The translations under genes were made by a program, and so were the position numbers. The notes below the pieces were generated by a model that saw nothing but the letters and a program-made list of their open reading frames with translations, was not told where the DNA came from and did not search any database. From positions 1-64,000 of the forward strand of contig CAZSVM010000012.1 in assembly GCA_964610315.1 (NCBI GenBank): 64,000 nucleotides of DNA, written 5' to 3'. Shown here one piece after another: positions 8,161 through 17,050 of this stretch (position 1 is the first letter of the stretch; the number at the start of each line of letters is the position of its first letter). Source of the stretch: JAQVEM01 sp964610315 (GTDB lineage Bacteria > Actinomycetota > Humimicrobiia > Humimicrobiales > Humimicrobiaceae).

Positions 8161-8580
8161 ATGACTGGATTGGATGTAATTGAAAAAGGCATAAGTAATA
8201 TAAAAAAATATCTTTCTATTCTTGACAGTTACAAGGATATATCAATAGAAGATTTGCAAAATGACCTGATATTACGCGGCGCAATTGAAAGATACCTGTA
8301 TCTTGCTGTTCAAGCAACTATTGACCTGGCAGAAGCTATAATTTCATATAAGGAATTGAGACGCCCGACAACATTCTCTGAATCATTTGAGATTTTAAAT
8401 GAACATAATTTGATTTCAAAAGAGGTAAGAATAAATATGGTTAAAATGGCTAGATTTAGAAATCTTATTGCGCATGACTATGGTGATATTAATTACAACG
8501 TCGTTCATGACATTTTAATAAATCATTTAATAGATATAAATTTATTTTTAAAAGAAATTACTTATAAAATAAAGTTATAA
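8161..8580 (+). CDS. hepT: HepT-type HEPN RNase toxin
   Basis: A 139-residue all-helical HEPN protein. The catalytic and target motif Rx4HxY is intact: R100, H105 and Y107 in RNLIAHDY, where Y107 would be the residue AMPylated by MntA. Predicted to cleave RNA as a dimer. It follows mntA with 6 nt between them and ends 9 nt before the convergent galE-like stop. Confidence 0.88.
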   Translation: MTGLDVIEKGISNIKKYLSILDSYKDISIEDLQNDLILRGAIERYLYLAVQATIDLAEAIISYKELRRPTTFSESFEILNEHNLISKEVRINMVKMARFRNLIAHDYGDINYNVVHDILINHLIDINLFLKEITYKIKL

Positions 8581-8589
8581 AGAAAAAGC

Positions 8590-9510
8590 TTAATGATTTT
8601 TAAACCAGTTATAGGTCAGCTTGAGCCCTTCTTCTATGGATATCTCCGGGCACCAGCCCAATACCTTTTCAGCCATCTGATAAGAAAGCTGGCATCTTCT
8701 TTGCTCACCCTCTTTAGGGGGACCATGAACCTCTTCTATATCATCTTTTCCTGATACTTCCTTTAAGATTTTAAACAGTTCTACCACATTGGTTTCCTTG
8801 CCAGTACTTATATTTAAGGAACCCACAAAATTGCTTTCCATAGCTTTAAGATTTGCATCTACCGCGTCTCTCACATAGACATAATCCCTGGTCTGAAGTC
8901 CGTCCCCGTTAATAACCGGATCTTTACCTCCCAGTATTCTGCTCGAAAATATGGCTACCACTCCTGCTTCTCCATGAGGATCCTGCCTGGGACCATATAT
9001 ATTGCCATATCTCAAGGATATATATTTTAGGCCATAGGTTTTATAAAAATAATACAGATAATTTTCGGTGGCCAATTTTGCCACTCCGTATGGGGAGATG
9101 GGATTGGCAGGATGCTTTTCATCTGCCGGAAAATATTCCTGTTCACCATATACTGTCCCTCCCGAAGAAGCAAAAATTATTTTCTTCACTTTATATATAT
9201 TGCAGGCATCAATCACATTAAGCCCGCCCATTATATTTATATCAGCATCCATCATAGGATCATCAACCGATACCCTCACACTTATCTGAGCAGCATTGTG
9301 AATTACGGCATCTGGTTTTTCGGATTTCAATATATGGTGTATTTCTTTACTCCTGATATCACAGCGGTAAAATTTAGCTTCTTTTGGAATATTTTCTTTT
9401 TTTCCACTCGAAAGATCATCGACTATAACTACCTCATAATTCTTTTCCATCAGCCCATCGGCTACGTTTGAACCTATAAATCCTGCTCCACCAGTTATAA
9501 GTACCTTCAA
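8590..9510 (-). CDS. GalE-like NAD-dependent UDP-hexose 4-epimerase
   Basis: A 306-residue extended SDR with GGAGFIGSN at 7-15, SSGGTVYG and the catalytic pair Y141/K145 in SPYGVAK. The active-site serine region and the short C-terminus fit UDP-glucose or UDP-GlcNAc 4-epimerases, and the substrate cannot be settled from sequence alone. It starts at TTG 9510 behind a near-perfect AAAGGAGG, 4 nt away. It is the last gene of the 16.0-8.6 kb minus-strand run, 127 nt after hyuB, and belongs functionally with the glycan genes. Confidence 0.85.
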   Translation of the reverse strand: MKVLITGGAGFIGSNVADGLMEKNYEVVIVDDLSSGKKENIPKEAKFYRCDIRSKEIHHILKSEKPDAVIHNAAQISVRVSVDDPMMDADINIMGGLNVIDACNIYKVKKIIFASSGGTVYGEQEYFPADEKHPANPISPYGVAKLATENYLYYFYKTYGLKYISLRYGNIYGPRQDPHGEAGVVAIFSSRILGGKDPVINGDGLQTRDYVYVRDAVDANLKAMESNFVGSLNISTGKETNVVELFKILKEVSGKDDIEEVHGPPKEGEQRRCQLSYQMAEKVLGWCPEISIEEGLKLTYNWFKNH

Positions 9511-9637
9511 TTTGCCTCCTTTGTAACTTTACTGAAAATATAACTTAATATAACTTCATTTAATAATAAAAAGAAAATTACAAGAAAATTTTATTAAGTA
9601 AAACAGTTTATATCACGATGAAAGATTTTTTTAAAGG

Positions 9638-11281
9638 CTACTTGCCAGGCTTTTCCTTAAAATTTTTTAAATCATAAAAATCACTAACTTTTCCATCTCT
9701 TATATCTCTTTCTATAAATTCTTTTGGTCTGTCGCCAGCATTTCCAAAACCACCGCCGCCAGGAGTTCTAATAATTACGGTATCACCCTTTTTAAGAGTT
9801 ATATTTGAACATTTAGATGGAACGGGTTTACCATTGATTAAAAATTTTCCTGTTTTGCCACTTTCACCACCGTTCCACCCCCAGGGAAGAAATTTATGTC
9901 TGTCTGCATGAGAAGAGAATATTACATTATTTTCAAGTATCTTAATTTCCCTTCTAATACCTAAACCTCCCCTGTATTTACCCATACCACCTGAATTGGG
10001 TATAAGTTCATAGCTTAAGACTCTAATCGGAAACTCTGTCTCTAACACCTCTATGGGAAGGTTTGAAGTATTTGTAATATGAACCTGCACACCATCAAGA
10101 CCATCTCCACTTTCAGAAGCGCCGGAGCCTCCTCCCACTGCTTCAACATAAACGAATTTATCTTCTTTAGATAAAACTATAGCAGTGCTTGCATCATTTG
10201 AGCCTGAAACCGCTTTCCCTGGCATAGCTTTATTAAAAGCACCGATAAGAGTACCAGCTATCCTCTGGCAGGTATCTGTTCTTGCTCCTACTGCTGACGG
10301 TTCTTTTGGATTAACTATACTGCCCAAAGGTGCTTTTATGCTTAAAACTCTTTCTAAACCTTCATTTGCAGGTAGCTCAGGGTCTAAAAAAGCCTTTATT
10401 ACATAATAAATTGTAGCGAGAAGAGCAGACCTTACCACATTTATTGCTCCTCTGCTCTGACAACCTGTTCCTGAAAAATCAATTTCTAAATTCTTACCAC
10501 TAACCTTAATACATACCCTTATGGGAATAGGTTTATCTGAGACCCCATCATCGTCTAGTTTATCCTCAAAAAAATATTTTCCATCCGGGATTTCTTCTAT
10601 TCTGGATCTCAGTCTTTTTTCAGTATAGAATAGCAACTTTTCAATCGAATTCTCTATGACTTTAACACTATACTTCAAATAAAGTTCATCAAGATATCTT
10701 ATTCCAACTTTATTGGTGGCTACCTGGGCTTTTAAATCAGTGCATCTTTCCCAGGGAATTCTACAGTTTTTTACTATAAAATTTAATAGGCTTTGATCAG
10801 TTTTTCCATCTTTTACTAACTTTATGGGTGGTATTCTTAAACCCTCTTCATAGATGGATTTGGCATCCCCTGCAATTCCTCCTGGTCTTGCTCCTCCGAT
10901 ATCTGAGTGATGAGCTATATTGGCAGCAAAATTAAATAGCTTATTATCTTTAAAAAAAGGAGAAATGACAGTTACATCAGGAAGGTGGGTTCCTCCAGAA
11001 TAAGGATCATTGGCAATAAATACATCACCTGGATTTATATCCTCATTAAAACGCTTCAGTATCTCCTTCACTATCCCCAACATGGATCCCAAATGAAGAG
11101 GAATGTGTTCTGCCTGCGCCACCAATCTCCCTTTAGCATCAAATATCGCAGTTGAACAGTCCTTTCTTTCCTTTATATTAGCCGAAAAGGCACTCCTTAC
11201 CAATACCTCACCCATAAGTTCAGCTATAGTTTTAAGGCGATTTCCTATTACTTTTGCAGTTATTATATCAATACCTTCCAT
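9638..11281 (-). CDS. hyuB: Hydantoinase B / oxoprolinase subunit
   Basis: A 547-residue HyuB-family protein with the expected landmarks: IKERKDCSTAIFD near the N-terminus, ANDPYSGGTHLPDVTV around 90-105, and the glycine-rich C-terminal TPGGGGFGNAGD. With HyuA it forms an ATP-dependent enzyme that opens hydantoin or 5-oxoproline rings; related complexes carboxylate acetone or acetophenone. Substrate unknown. It lies 57 nt downstream of hyuA. Confidence 0.92.
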   Translation of the reverse strand: MEGIDIITAKVIGNRLKTIAELMGEVLVRSAFSANIKERKDCSTAIFDAKGRLVAQAEHIPLHLGSMLGIVKEILKRFNEDINPGDVFIANDPYSGGTHLPDVTVISPFFKDNKLFNFAANIAHHSDIGGARPGGIAGDAKSIYEEGLRIPPIKLVKDGKTDQSLLNFIVKNCRIPWERCTDLKAQVATNKVGIRYLDELYLKYSVKVIENSIEKLLFYTEKRLRSRIEEIPDGKYFFEDKLDDDGVSDKPIPIRVCIKVSGKNLEIDFSGTGCQSRGAINVVRSALLATIYYVIKAFLDPELPANEGLERVLSIKAPLGSIVNPKEPSAVGARTDTCQRIAGTLIGAFNKAMPGKAVSGSNDASTAIVLSKEDKFVYVEAVGGGSGASESGDGLDGVQVHITNTSNLPIEVLETEFPIRVLSYELIPNSGGMGKYRGGLGIRREIKILENNVIFSSHADRHKFLPWGWNGGESGKTGKFLINGKPVPSKCSNITLKKGDTVIIRTPGGGGFGNAGDRPKEFIERDIRDGKVSDFYDLKNFKEKPGK

Positions 11282-11338
11282 AATTAAAATTTATATATTC
11301 TTATGTTTAATTTTATATTCGAACTTACGAAAAACATT

Positions 11339-13378
11339 TTATTCCACGCTAATAATAAAGCTACCATTACTTTCTACTCTACCATTATCTCCGGGTGGAA
11401 TAACTATAGTTGAATCTACCTGCTCTATTATAGCGGGACCTTTAATCTTATATCCACAAGGAATACTAATTCTTTTATAGACTGGAGTTTTAATTGATTT
11501 TCTATCCTCTATGAAATAAACTTCTCTAAATTCTTTAATCAGTTTATTATTATCTTTCTGAGCTTTATAAAATTTATGTTTAAGTTTTAAAGATAAAATT
11601 CCAATGCATCTTAATCTTAAATTTATAATCTCTATTTTTTTATCTTTAAGTTTATATCCATAAAGGTTATTATGTTTTTTATAAAAAATCTTTTTTATAT
11701 TATCCATCTTGCATTTATCCAAATCAGTTACATCTTTTTCTAAAACCGGAATAGTTATCTCGTAATTTTGCCCTTCATATCTTATATCCAAAAACCACTC
11801 TAACTTCCGTTTGTAGCGGGGAATATTTTCTTTTTTAAACCAATCTTTTGCTTTACTTTTAAAATCTAAAATAATCTTATTAAAACTTTCTTTTTTAAAC
11901 CCTTTTATAGTTTTTACAAAATCCATGGTAGCGTCACTATAGAGAAGTCCTTCTGCAGAAAAAGCCCCCGGTGTTTTTGGAATTATAACCTCCTTTATTC
12001 CCAGTTCTTTCGCAATCAGAGCTGCATGCATTGGCCCTGCTCCGCCATAGGCTACAAGTTTTAACTCTTTAGGATGAAAGCCTTTTGATATTGAAATTTT
12101 TCTAATTGCCTCGGATATATCTGATATTATTAGACGAACTATCGCCCACGCTCCTTCAATTAAAGACATCTTTAATGGTATGGAGACCAAATTTTTAATA
12201 GTTTTTTTTGCTTTGTCTAAATTAAGCTCCATTTTGCCACCAAGCATAGTTTTTACTCCCAGAGTGCCAAGAACAAGATTCGCATCAGTAACTGTAGGCT
12301 TCTTTCCTCCTTTATCATAACAGGCAGGACCAGGGTCTGCACCTGAACTTTCGGGTCCTACCTTTAGAAAACCACCTTCATCAACACTAGCAATACTTCC
12401 GCCACCGGCACCAATGGTAAGAATATCAATAACTGGGAATTTAACAGGATAACCCAGAACCTCTTTTTCTGTGGTTTTTATAGGCTTTGATTTAGAAATA
12501 ATTGCCACATCTGTACTGGTCCCGCCCATATCCAGAGTTATAAGATTACTGCTATCTGCACTGTTGCCATATAAAAAAGATGCTCCTGTCACCCCTGCCG
12601 CCGGTCCGGAAAATAATGTTCTTACCGGAAGCTCTATAACACTTTCAGGAGATATTAAGCCCCCATCAGATTGACATATGTATAAAGGAGCTTCTATTTT
12701 AATTTTTTCTAATTCGGATAAAAGATTTTTTAGATATCTTTTAAACACAGGACCAATATAAGCATTCAGAGCTGTAGTGGCTAATCTTTCATACTCTCTA
12801 AACTCAGGAATTACTTTGGAAGATACAGAAATATAAACTTCAGGTAAATTTTTTTTTAATATATATTCGGCTTTTTCTTCATTAGCACTATTAGCATAGG
12901 AATGTAGAAATAGGATTGCTACAGACTTTACTTTCTCTTCCTTAAATTTATTTATGCTATCTAAAATTTCATCTTCCACCAGTAAAATTATTTTTTTACC
13001 ATCTTTGTCAACTCTTTCAGTCACAGGTATTCGTAAATACCTAGGTATTATAGGTGGAAGTCTCTTCATATGCAGGTCATAAAGATGAGGTCTTTTTTGC
13101 CTGGCAATTTCAAGTAAATCTCTAAAACCCTTTGTAGTGAGAAGAGCAGTTCTACTCCCCTTTCTTTCAATTACTGTATTAATTCCAATGGTTGACCCAT
13201 GACGTATATCATAAATTTTATTTTTATCTTTAATTTCTTTTTCAAGCCCAACAATTATTGGAAGCCATGGGGTATTTTTCTCTGACGGAATTTTAAAAAC
13301 ATCAATTTTTTTTCTTATCTCGTCATAAATTACAAAATCAGTAAAGGTACCTCCAACATCAACTCCAACCCTATACAA
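11339..13378 (-). CDS. hyuA: Hydantoinase A / oxoprolinase subunit (ATP-binding)
   Basis: About 679 residues. ASKHA-fold ATPase with GVDVGGTFTDFV at the N-terminus, TLDMGGTSTDVA in the middle, and AGGGSIASVD and GGAGPMHAA further on. Start: the longest frame begins at GTG 13417 and overlaps the GerM gene by 11 nt. TTG 13378 is preferred because GGGAGG lies 9 nt upstream and the protein then begins directly with YRVGVDVGG, as family members do. Works with HyuB. The biotin or zinc accessory subunits of acetone carboxylases are absent, so a hydrolytic hydantoinase or oxoprolinase is more likely. Confidence 0.92.
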   Translation of the reverse strand: MYRVGVDVGGTFTDFVIYDEIRKKIDVFKIPSEKNTPWLPIIVGLEKEIKDKNKIYDIRHGSTIGINTVIERKGSRTALLTTKGFRDLLEIARQKRPHLYDLHMKRLPPIIPRYLRIPVTERVDKDGKKIILLVEDEILDSINKFKEEKVKSVAILFLHSYANSANEEKAEYILKKNLPEVYISVSSKVIPEFREYERLATTALNAYIGPVFKRYLKNLLSELEKIKIEAPLYICQSDGGLISPESVIELPVRTLFSGPAAGVTGASFLYGNSADSSNLITLDMGGTSTDVAIISKSKPIKTTEKEVLGYPVKFPVIDILTIGAGGGSIASVDEGGFLKVGPESSGADPGPACYDKGGKKPTVTDANLVLGTLGVKTMLGGKMELNLDKAKKTIKNLVSIPLKMSLIEGAWAIVRLIISDISEAIRKISISKGFHPKELKLVAYGGAGPMHAALIAKELGIKEVIIPKTPGAFSAEGLLYSDATMDFVKTIKGFKKESFNKIILDFKSKAKDWFKKENIPRYKRKLEWFLDIRYEGQNYEITIPVLEKDVTDLDKCKMDNIKKIFYKKHNNLYGYKLKDKKIEIINLRLRCIGILSLKLKHKFYKAQKDNNKLIKEFREVYFIEDRKSIKTPVYKRISIPCGYKIKGPAIIEQVDSTIVIPPGDNGRVESNGSFIISVE

Positions 13379-13406
13379 TAGGTTCCGCCTCCCAATATCT
13401 CCAATA

Positions 13407-14276
13407 TTACTGTTCACTTATATATTCTTTATTTCTAATAGCCGGAATAGAAAGGTCCACATTACCGTACATTCTAATTCTTACTCCTTCTATATAAAAA
13501 ATAACCCCTTCTATATCAGGAATTTCCGTTAGGGTGTTTACTATGGAATAAATTATATATGGGTCCAGTATTCTGGTGTCCAGGCTGTTTTCCAGAAATT
13601 CCTGGGAAAGATCGATTTTAGCTATATTCTCATTGGTTTCCGCATCAAGCAGTTCTGTCCCTGCCGGTATTACCGGAAAATGATACGATTTTGAGGGACC
13701 CTTAAGGAGCTCCTGAACTGCGTTCTTCGCTGCCATATCCGGACTCCCTGCATTTATGGTTCTCTTCTCGGAAACCAGCTTTTTCTCCTCTCCAAGGCCG
13801 GAAAAATAAAAATTAATTTCAAGTCTTGCCGGATAAGTTTCCTCTATTTCTCTATCATTTCCCTGCCTGGTAAAAAAAATTTTTATTTTCTGCCAGAAAG
13901 ACAGGCCGCTTTGGGAACCACTGCTGCCGGTAACCTCATCGTTCCCGCCGGAAGTAAGCTCATTTTGGTTAGTATTTTCCTCTCCATTTTCTGCACTATT
14001 TTCCTCTTCATTTTTAGCCTCATCAATGATGGCCGACGGTTCCTGATTCTGGTTGATTGGCTGAACCTCGCCGGAAGCCGATAAATCCGGTACCGCTTCA
14101 TTGTTTTCTTCTCCACTGAAAAGGGAGGAAAATTTGCCTTTTAAAAAACCGGGATTATCGATACTATAAAATATGAAAAAGCCAGCCGCAATCAGGAGAA
14201 TCAAAATTAGTGTAAATTTCAAAACTGGACCGGAGCTTCTTTTCCTTTTCTTTGTTTTTTTATTTCCGGCATTCAT
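13407..14276 (-). CDS. Membrane-anchored GerM (GerMN) domain protein
   Basis: 289 residues. After a basic start (KKRKRS) there is one transmembrane helix at about 19-37, then an acidic Asn/Glu/Ser-rich linker to about residue 135, then a C-terminal GerMN domain from about 145. The domain is marked by INFYFSG, AVQELLKGPS, IPAGTELLDAE, AKIDLSQEF and SIVNTLTEIPDIEGVIFYIEG. GerM domains occur in sporulation and envelope proteins and are thought to be extracytoplasmic scaffolds. No sporulation genes lie nearby, so a general envelope role is more prudent. Confidence 0.85.
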   Translation of the reverse strand: MNAGNKKTKKRKRSSGPVLKFTLILILLIAAGFFIFYSIDNPGFLKGKFSSLFSGEENNEAVPDLSASGEVQPINQNQEPSAIIDEAKNEEENSAENGEENTNQNELTSGGNDEVTGSSGSQSGLSFWQKIKIFFTRQGNDREIEETYPARLEINFYFSGLGEEKKLVSEKRTINAGSPDMAAKNAVQELLKGPSKSYHFPVIPAGTELLDAETNENIAKIDLSQEFLENSLDTRILDPYIIYSIVNTLTEIPDIEGVIFYIEGVRIRMYGNVDLSIPAIRNKEYISEQ

Positions 14277-14313
14277 AAATATAATGATATTAAAATAACA
14301 ATATGTTATGTAT

Positions 14314-14814
14314 TTATCCGTTGATAAAATTTAAATAGTAATTTCTTACCTTAACAAAGAGATCGGGATTTTCTTTTTGAAGAACCTGAAATATTTTTTC
14401 ATCTATTAATTTCAGATTGTTTATGCTTTTACGAAAAGCTTCTATTAAAAAATAAATTACATCTTTATCCTTCTTATCGATAGAGTCAATTAATTTTTGA
14501 AAATCTTCTTTTTTCTTTTCAATCTTTTTTTTATTTTCCTCTATATCTTCATAGTCCTTCTTACTGAGGCACCCGCCGCACCAGTCAAGGCAGCTCTCAT
14601 CCTCACCACTGAAGATCAACCTGCCATTTTTATATTCTATTATCTCCGGGTTAACTTTAAATACATTGGCATGGCATCTTGGACATTTTACTTTTTTCTC
14701 ATCGGCAAAAAACTCTAACTCATATCCACACCGGGGACAGGGTATGATATTGGTTTTAAAATTTTTTAAGTACGCCGTATCTTGTCCCGGACAGCCCGCT
14801 TTTAGTTTTGGCAT
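14314..14814 (-). CDS. Zinc-ribbon protein of the CPGQDT family
   Basis: About 166 residues from ATG 14814, chosen because AGG lies 9 nt upstream; an earlier TTG at 14823 is less likely. It has CPGQDT (C8), a zinc ribbon C26-x2-C29 and C44-x2-C47, then a second cluster C75, C79 and C82 (SCLDWCGGCLS), and a Lys/Glu-rich probable coiled coil from about 83. From memory, the order CPGQDT, CPxCG-EIEFF, KCPxC and a WC...C cluster recurs in anaerobic bacteria, sometimes fused to HD-domain phosphohydrolases. Function is unknown; metal binding is inferred. It lies 37 nt upstream of the GerM gene. Confidence 0.7.
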   Translation of the reverse strand: MPKLKAGCPGQDTAYLKNFKTNIIPCPRCGYELEFFADEKKVKCPRCHANVFKVNPEIIEYKNGRLIFSGEDESCLDWCGGCLSKKDYEDIEENKKKIEKKKEDFQKLIDSIDKKDKDVIYFLIEAFRKSINNLKLIDEKIFQVLQKENPDLFVKVRNYYLNFING

Positions 14815-14936
14815 AATTATCAACCTTTTTAATAATATTTACCTCAAACATTTGTACTTTATAATTTAACATTATATATAACTGTATAGAGTTTTAAAAT
14901 ATAAAGGGAACTTACCACAGCCCATGCACCTTTTTT

Positions 14937-16058
14937 TCAATTGACTTTATATATCCTGACCAGGCTCGCTTCCGGCTGGCAGTAAAATCTAAACGGTGAA
15001 TATTTTCCCTCTCCCAGTCCTCTGGTTACATAAAGAACTATATTTTTAAAATAAAAAAGACCGGATGCAAATTTTGCTTTTATTTTACACCCCGATATTA
15101 TTGCTCCAATCAACGGAAATCTAATCTGACCCCCATGAGTATGCCCACAAAATATGATATCGACTTTTTTCTTCACCAGATTGATTATCGAATCAGCATC
15201 AGGAGTATGTATAAGTACTATGCGCAGTTTACCTCTTTCATTCATCTCGTGTATTTTTTCCTTTTTTAACTTAAATACATCTTTATAGATATCCTTATAA
15301 TTAAATCCTTTCCACAGGGGCAAATCATTATCTCTGGATCGAAAATCAGAAAATGCTTTATCTATATCGATTTTATCTATTATAGGGTCATCCAATCCGA
15401 TAATCCAGATACCGCCTATACCGCTATGTCCAGGCTGGAGTTGAAGCAATTTGCTCTCATTCATCAGAACCTCAATATCAATATCTTTTAACCTTTGAGC
15501 TAGGTATGAAATATCATTTCCTTTTTTATACACCCGTTTTCTTTTAAACATATTTTTTATAAACTCAGTAACTGCCTTATCATAATGATCATGCACTCCA
15601 AAAACAGCATATTTACCTAATTTTGCCTGTAAAGGAGAAAGCATACCAGTAAGATAATCTATATCATCATTGCCTCCTAAAAGGTCGCCAGTAATGAAAA
15701 TAAGATCCGGGTTTAATGAGGATAAATTTCGGACAAATTTAAATAATCTTTTACCCTTGAAATTTCTTCTCAGATGAAAATCAGACAGATGCAGGATAGT
15801 TAGAATCGGTTTACCAGCAGGTTTATCTAATTTGTCGCTGCTGGTTTTTTCGGATATGTTTTGTTTTGAAAAGTTACCCCGGGATAGATTATCTTGTGCT
15901 TTGCTGCCCTGCAGCATGCTGTTTTGAGGCTGGTTTTTCCTTATGAATATATCCACTTCCGACAATCTAAAATTTGTGGGTTCATATAAGAATGCATACA
16001 GAAACAGCAATATAGTTGCAACTGCTATTACCGGAAATATATAGATAATCCACAGCAT
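14937..16058 (-). CDS. Membrane-anchored metallophosphoesterase (YaeI-like)
   Basis: 373 residues. N-terminal transmembrane helix at about 2-24, a Gln/Ser/Lys-rich linker to about 83, then a calcineurin-like phosphoesterase domain. Metal-site motifs: D93 and H95 (LSDFHLR), D125 (TGDLLGG), IHTPD and GHTHGGQ. The motif that normally reads GNH(D/E) is GVHDH here (V155), so the metal-bridging asparagine is replaced although the following His and Asp are kept. Related proteins hydrolyse phosphodiester or pyrophosphate bonds in envelope lipids. First gene of the minus-strand run toward galE. Confidence 0.85.
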   Translation of the reverse strand: MLWIIYIFPVIAVATILLFLYAFLYEPTNFRLSEVDIFIRKNQPQNSMLQGSKAQDNLSRGNFSKQNISEKTSSDKLDKPAGKPILTILHLSDFHLRRNFKGKRLFKFVRNLSSLNPDLIFITGDLLGGNDDIDYLTGMLSPLQAKLGKYAVFGVHDHYDKAVTEFIKNMFKRKRVYKKGNDISYLAQRLKDIDIEVLMNESKLLQLQPGHSGIGGIWIIGLDDPIIDKIDIDKAFSDFRSRDNDLPLWKGFNYKDIYKDVFKLKKEKIHEMNERGKLRIVLIHTPDADSIINLVKKKVDIIFCGHTHGGQIRFPLIGAIISGCKIKAKFASGLFYFKNIVLYVTRGLGEGKYSPFRFYCQPEASLVRIYKVN

Positions 16059-16175
16059 TGTTTATTTTCTTCTCTCTATTCTCTATATAAAAATAATCAG
16101 TTAAAAATCTATAAGATAATACCACAAATTTTCTATAATTTAACTCTTAAATTTAAACCAGGCTTAATTAAATAA

Positions 16176-16231
16176 TTGACATAATGAATAATGCATATTA
16201 ATATTATTAATATTAATATATTATTAATATT
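16176..16231 (+). promoter_or_regulatory. vapBC promoter with AT-rich repeat operator
   Basis: TTGACA (16176-16181), 17 nt, TAATAT (16199-16204). An AT-only block at 16195-16231 covers the -10 and start site and contains a 13-nt direct repeat, TATTATTAATATT, at 16202-16214 and 16219-16231 (17-nt period), with internal dyads. This is the expected place for an autoregulatory ribbon-helix-helix operator. Confidence 0.55.
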
Positions 16232-16258
16232 CTCGCTGACATAGAAGAGGTGCACATA

Positions 16259-16495
16259 ATGGATAAAGAAAGAACATCAATACTCCTGGATAAGGACGTT
16301 ATGTTAAAACTAAAAAGCCTGGCTAAAGTTTCTAATAGATCTACTTCTTTTATAATTAGAGAGGCAGTTAGTGAATATGTTGCCAAAAAAGTACCAGAGA
16401 CAAAAATCAACATAATTGGAATTGTTGATAGCGGCGATCCTCATTTTGCTGAAAATGATGAAGAATATCTAAAGAAAAGTTTTGGAAAGGATTGA
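16259..16495 (+). CDS. Ribbon-helix-helix antitoxin (VapB-like)
   Basis: 78 residues from ATG 16259, with AGAAGAGG 8 nt upstream; a GTG at 16250 lies inside that Shine-Dalgarno. The N-terminal strand (RTSILLDKDVMLKLKSLAK) and the helix STSFIIREAVSEYVAKK form a typical ribbon-helix-helix DNA-binding domain, and the acidic C-terminus would wrap the toxin. It ends 1 nt before the PIN gene start. Presumably represses its own promoter. Confidence 0.82.
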   Translation: MDKERTSILLDKDVMLKLKSLAKVSNRSTSFIIREAVSEYVAKKVPETKINIIGIVDSGDPHFAENDEEYLKKSFGKD

Positions 16496-16496
16496 A

Positions 16497-16910
16497 ATGC
16501 AAATCATTTTAGATACCAGTGCTGTTATTGGTTTAATGGACAAAAAATATAAAAAGCATGAAGATTTAAAAAAAATATTTGTAGAAAAAGATAATTTACA
16601 TATTCTACCTTCTACTACTATTGGTGAGATATGTTATATGTTAAATAGTAGATTCGGAAGTAAAATAGAACTTATTTTTCTGCAAGAAATTATAAAGACC
16701 AGTTTCCAGTTAGAAATATTAAAAGATGAAGATATTATAAGAATAATAGAAATATTAAAAAAGTATGAGACTCTAAATATTGGTTATGTGGATGCCTCTA
16801 TTGTTGCCATAGCCGAGCGGCTTAAAATTAATAAAATTCTTACCCTGGATAGAAAGCATTTTGAATTAATTGCGCCGAAAGGATTTGACTTCTTTGATAT
16901 ATTGATATGA
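16497..16910 (+). CDS. VapC-type PIN-domain ribonuclease toxin
   Basis: 137 residues from ATG 16497 (GGAAAGG upstream; the earlier TTG at 16482 lies within the antitoxin gene). PIN acidic residues are intact: D6 (ILDTSAVIG), E44 (TIGEICY), D99 (YVDASIVA) and D118 (LTLDRKHF). Predicted Mg2+-dependent RNase, usually cutting tRNA or rRNA. Coupled to the upstream antitoxin. Confidence 0.85.
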   Translation: MQIILDTSAVIGLMDKKYKKHEDLKKIFVEKDNLHILPSTTIGEICYMLNSRFGSKIELIFLQEIIKTSFQLEILKDEDIIRIIEILKKYETLNIGYVDASIVAIAERLKINKILTLDRKHFELIAPKGFDFFDILI

Positions 16911-17050
16911 AATTCCTTAGAGTTTGGTGTAAGTTTTTCTTAAAATATAAAAGTAAAGATTAAGTTACCTTAATCTTTTAAAATATTCTTTTTTTATTAA
17001 AAAAGACAGTAATAAAAATTCTATATTTTAACATAAGGAAAAGGATAGAA

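Noticed and set aside
1114..9510. The left-hand sugar genes as a complete rhamnose or fucose pathway
   Set aside because: rfbA, rfbD and gmd are not present, so neither pathway is complete within the window.
16195..16231. AT repeat block as a possible CRISPR or iteron array
   Set aside because: Only two 13-nt copies, no unique spacers, and its position over a toxin-antitoxin promoter explains it better.
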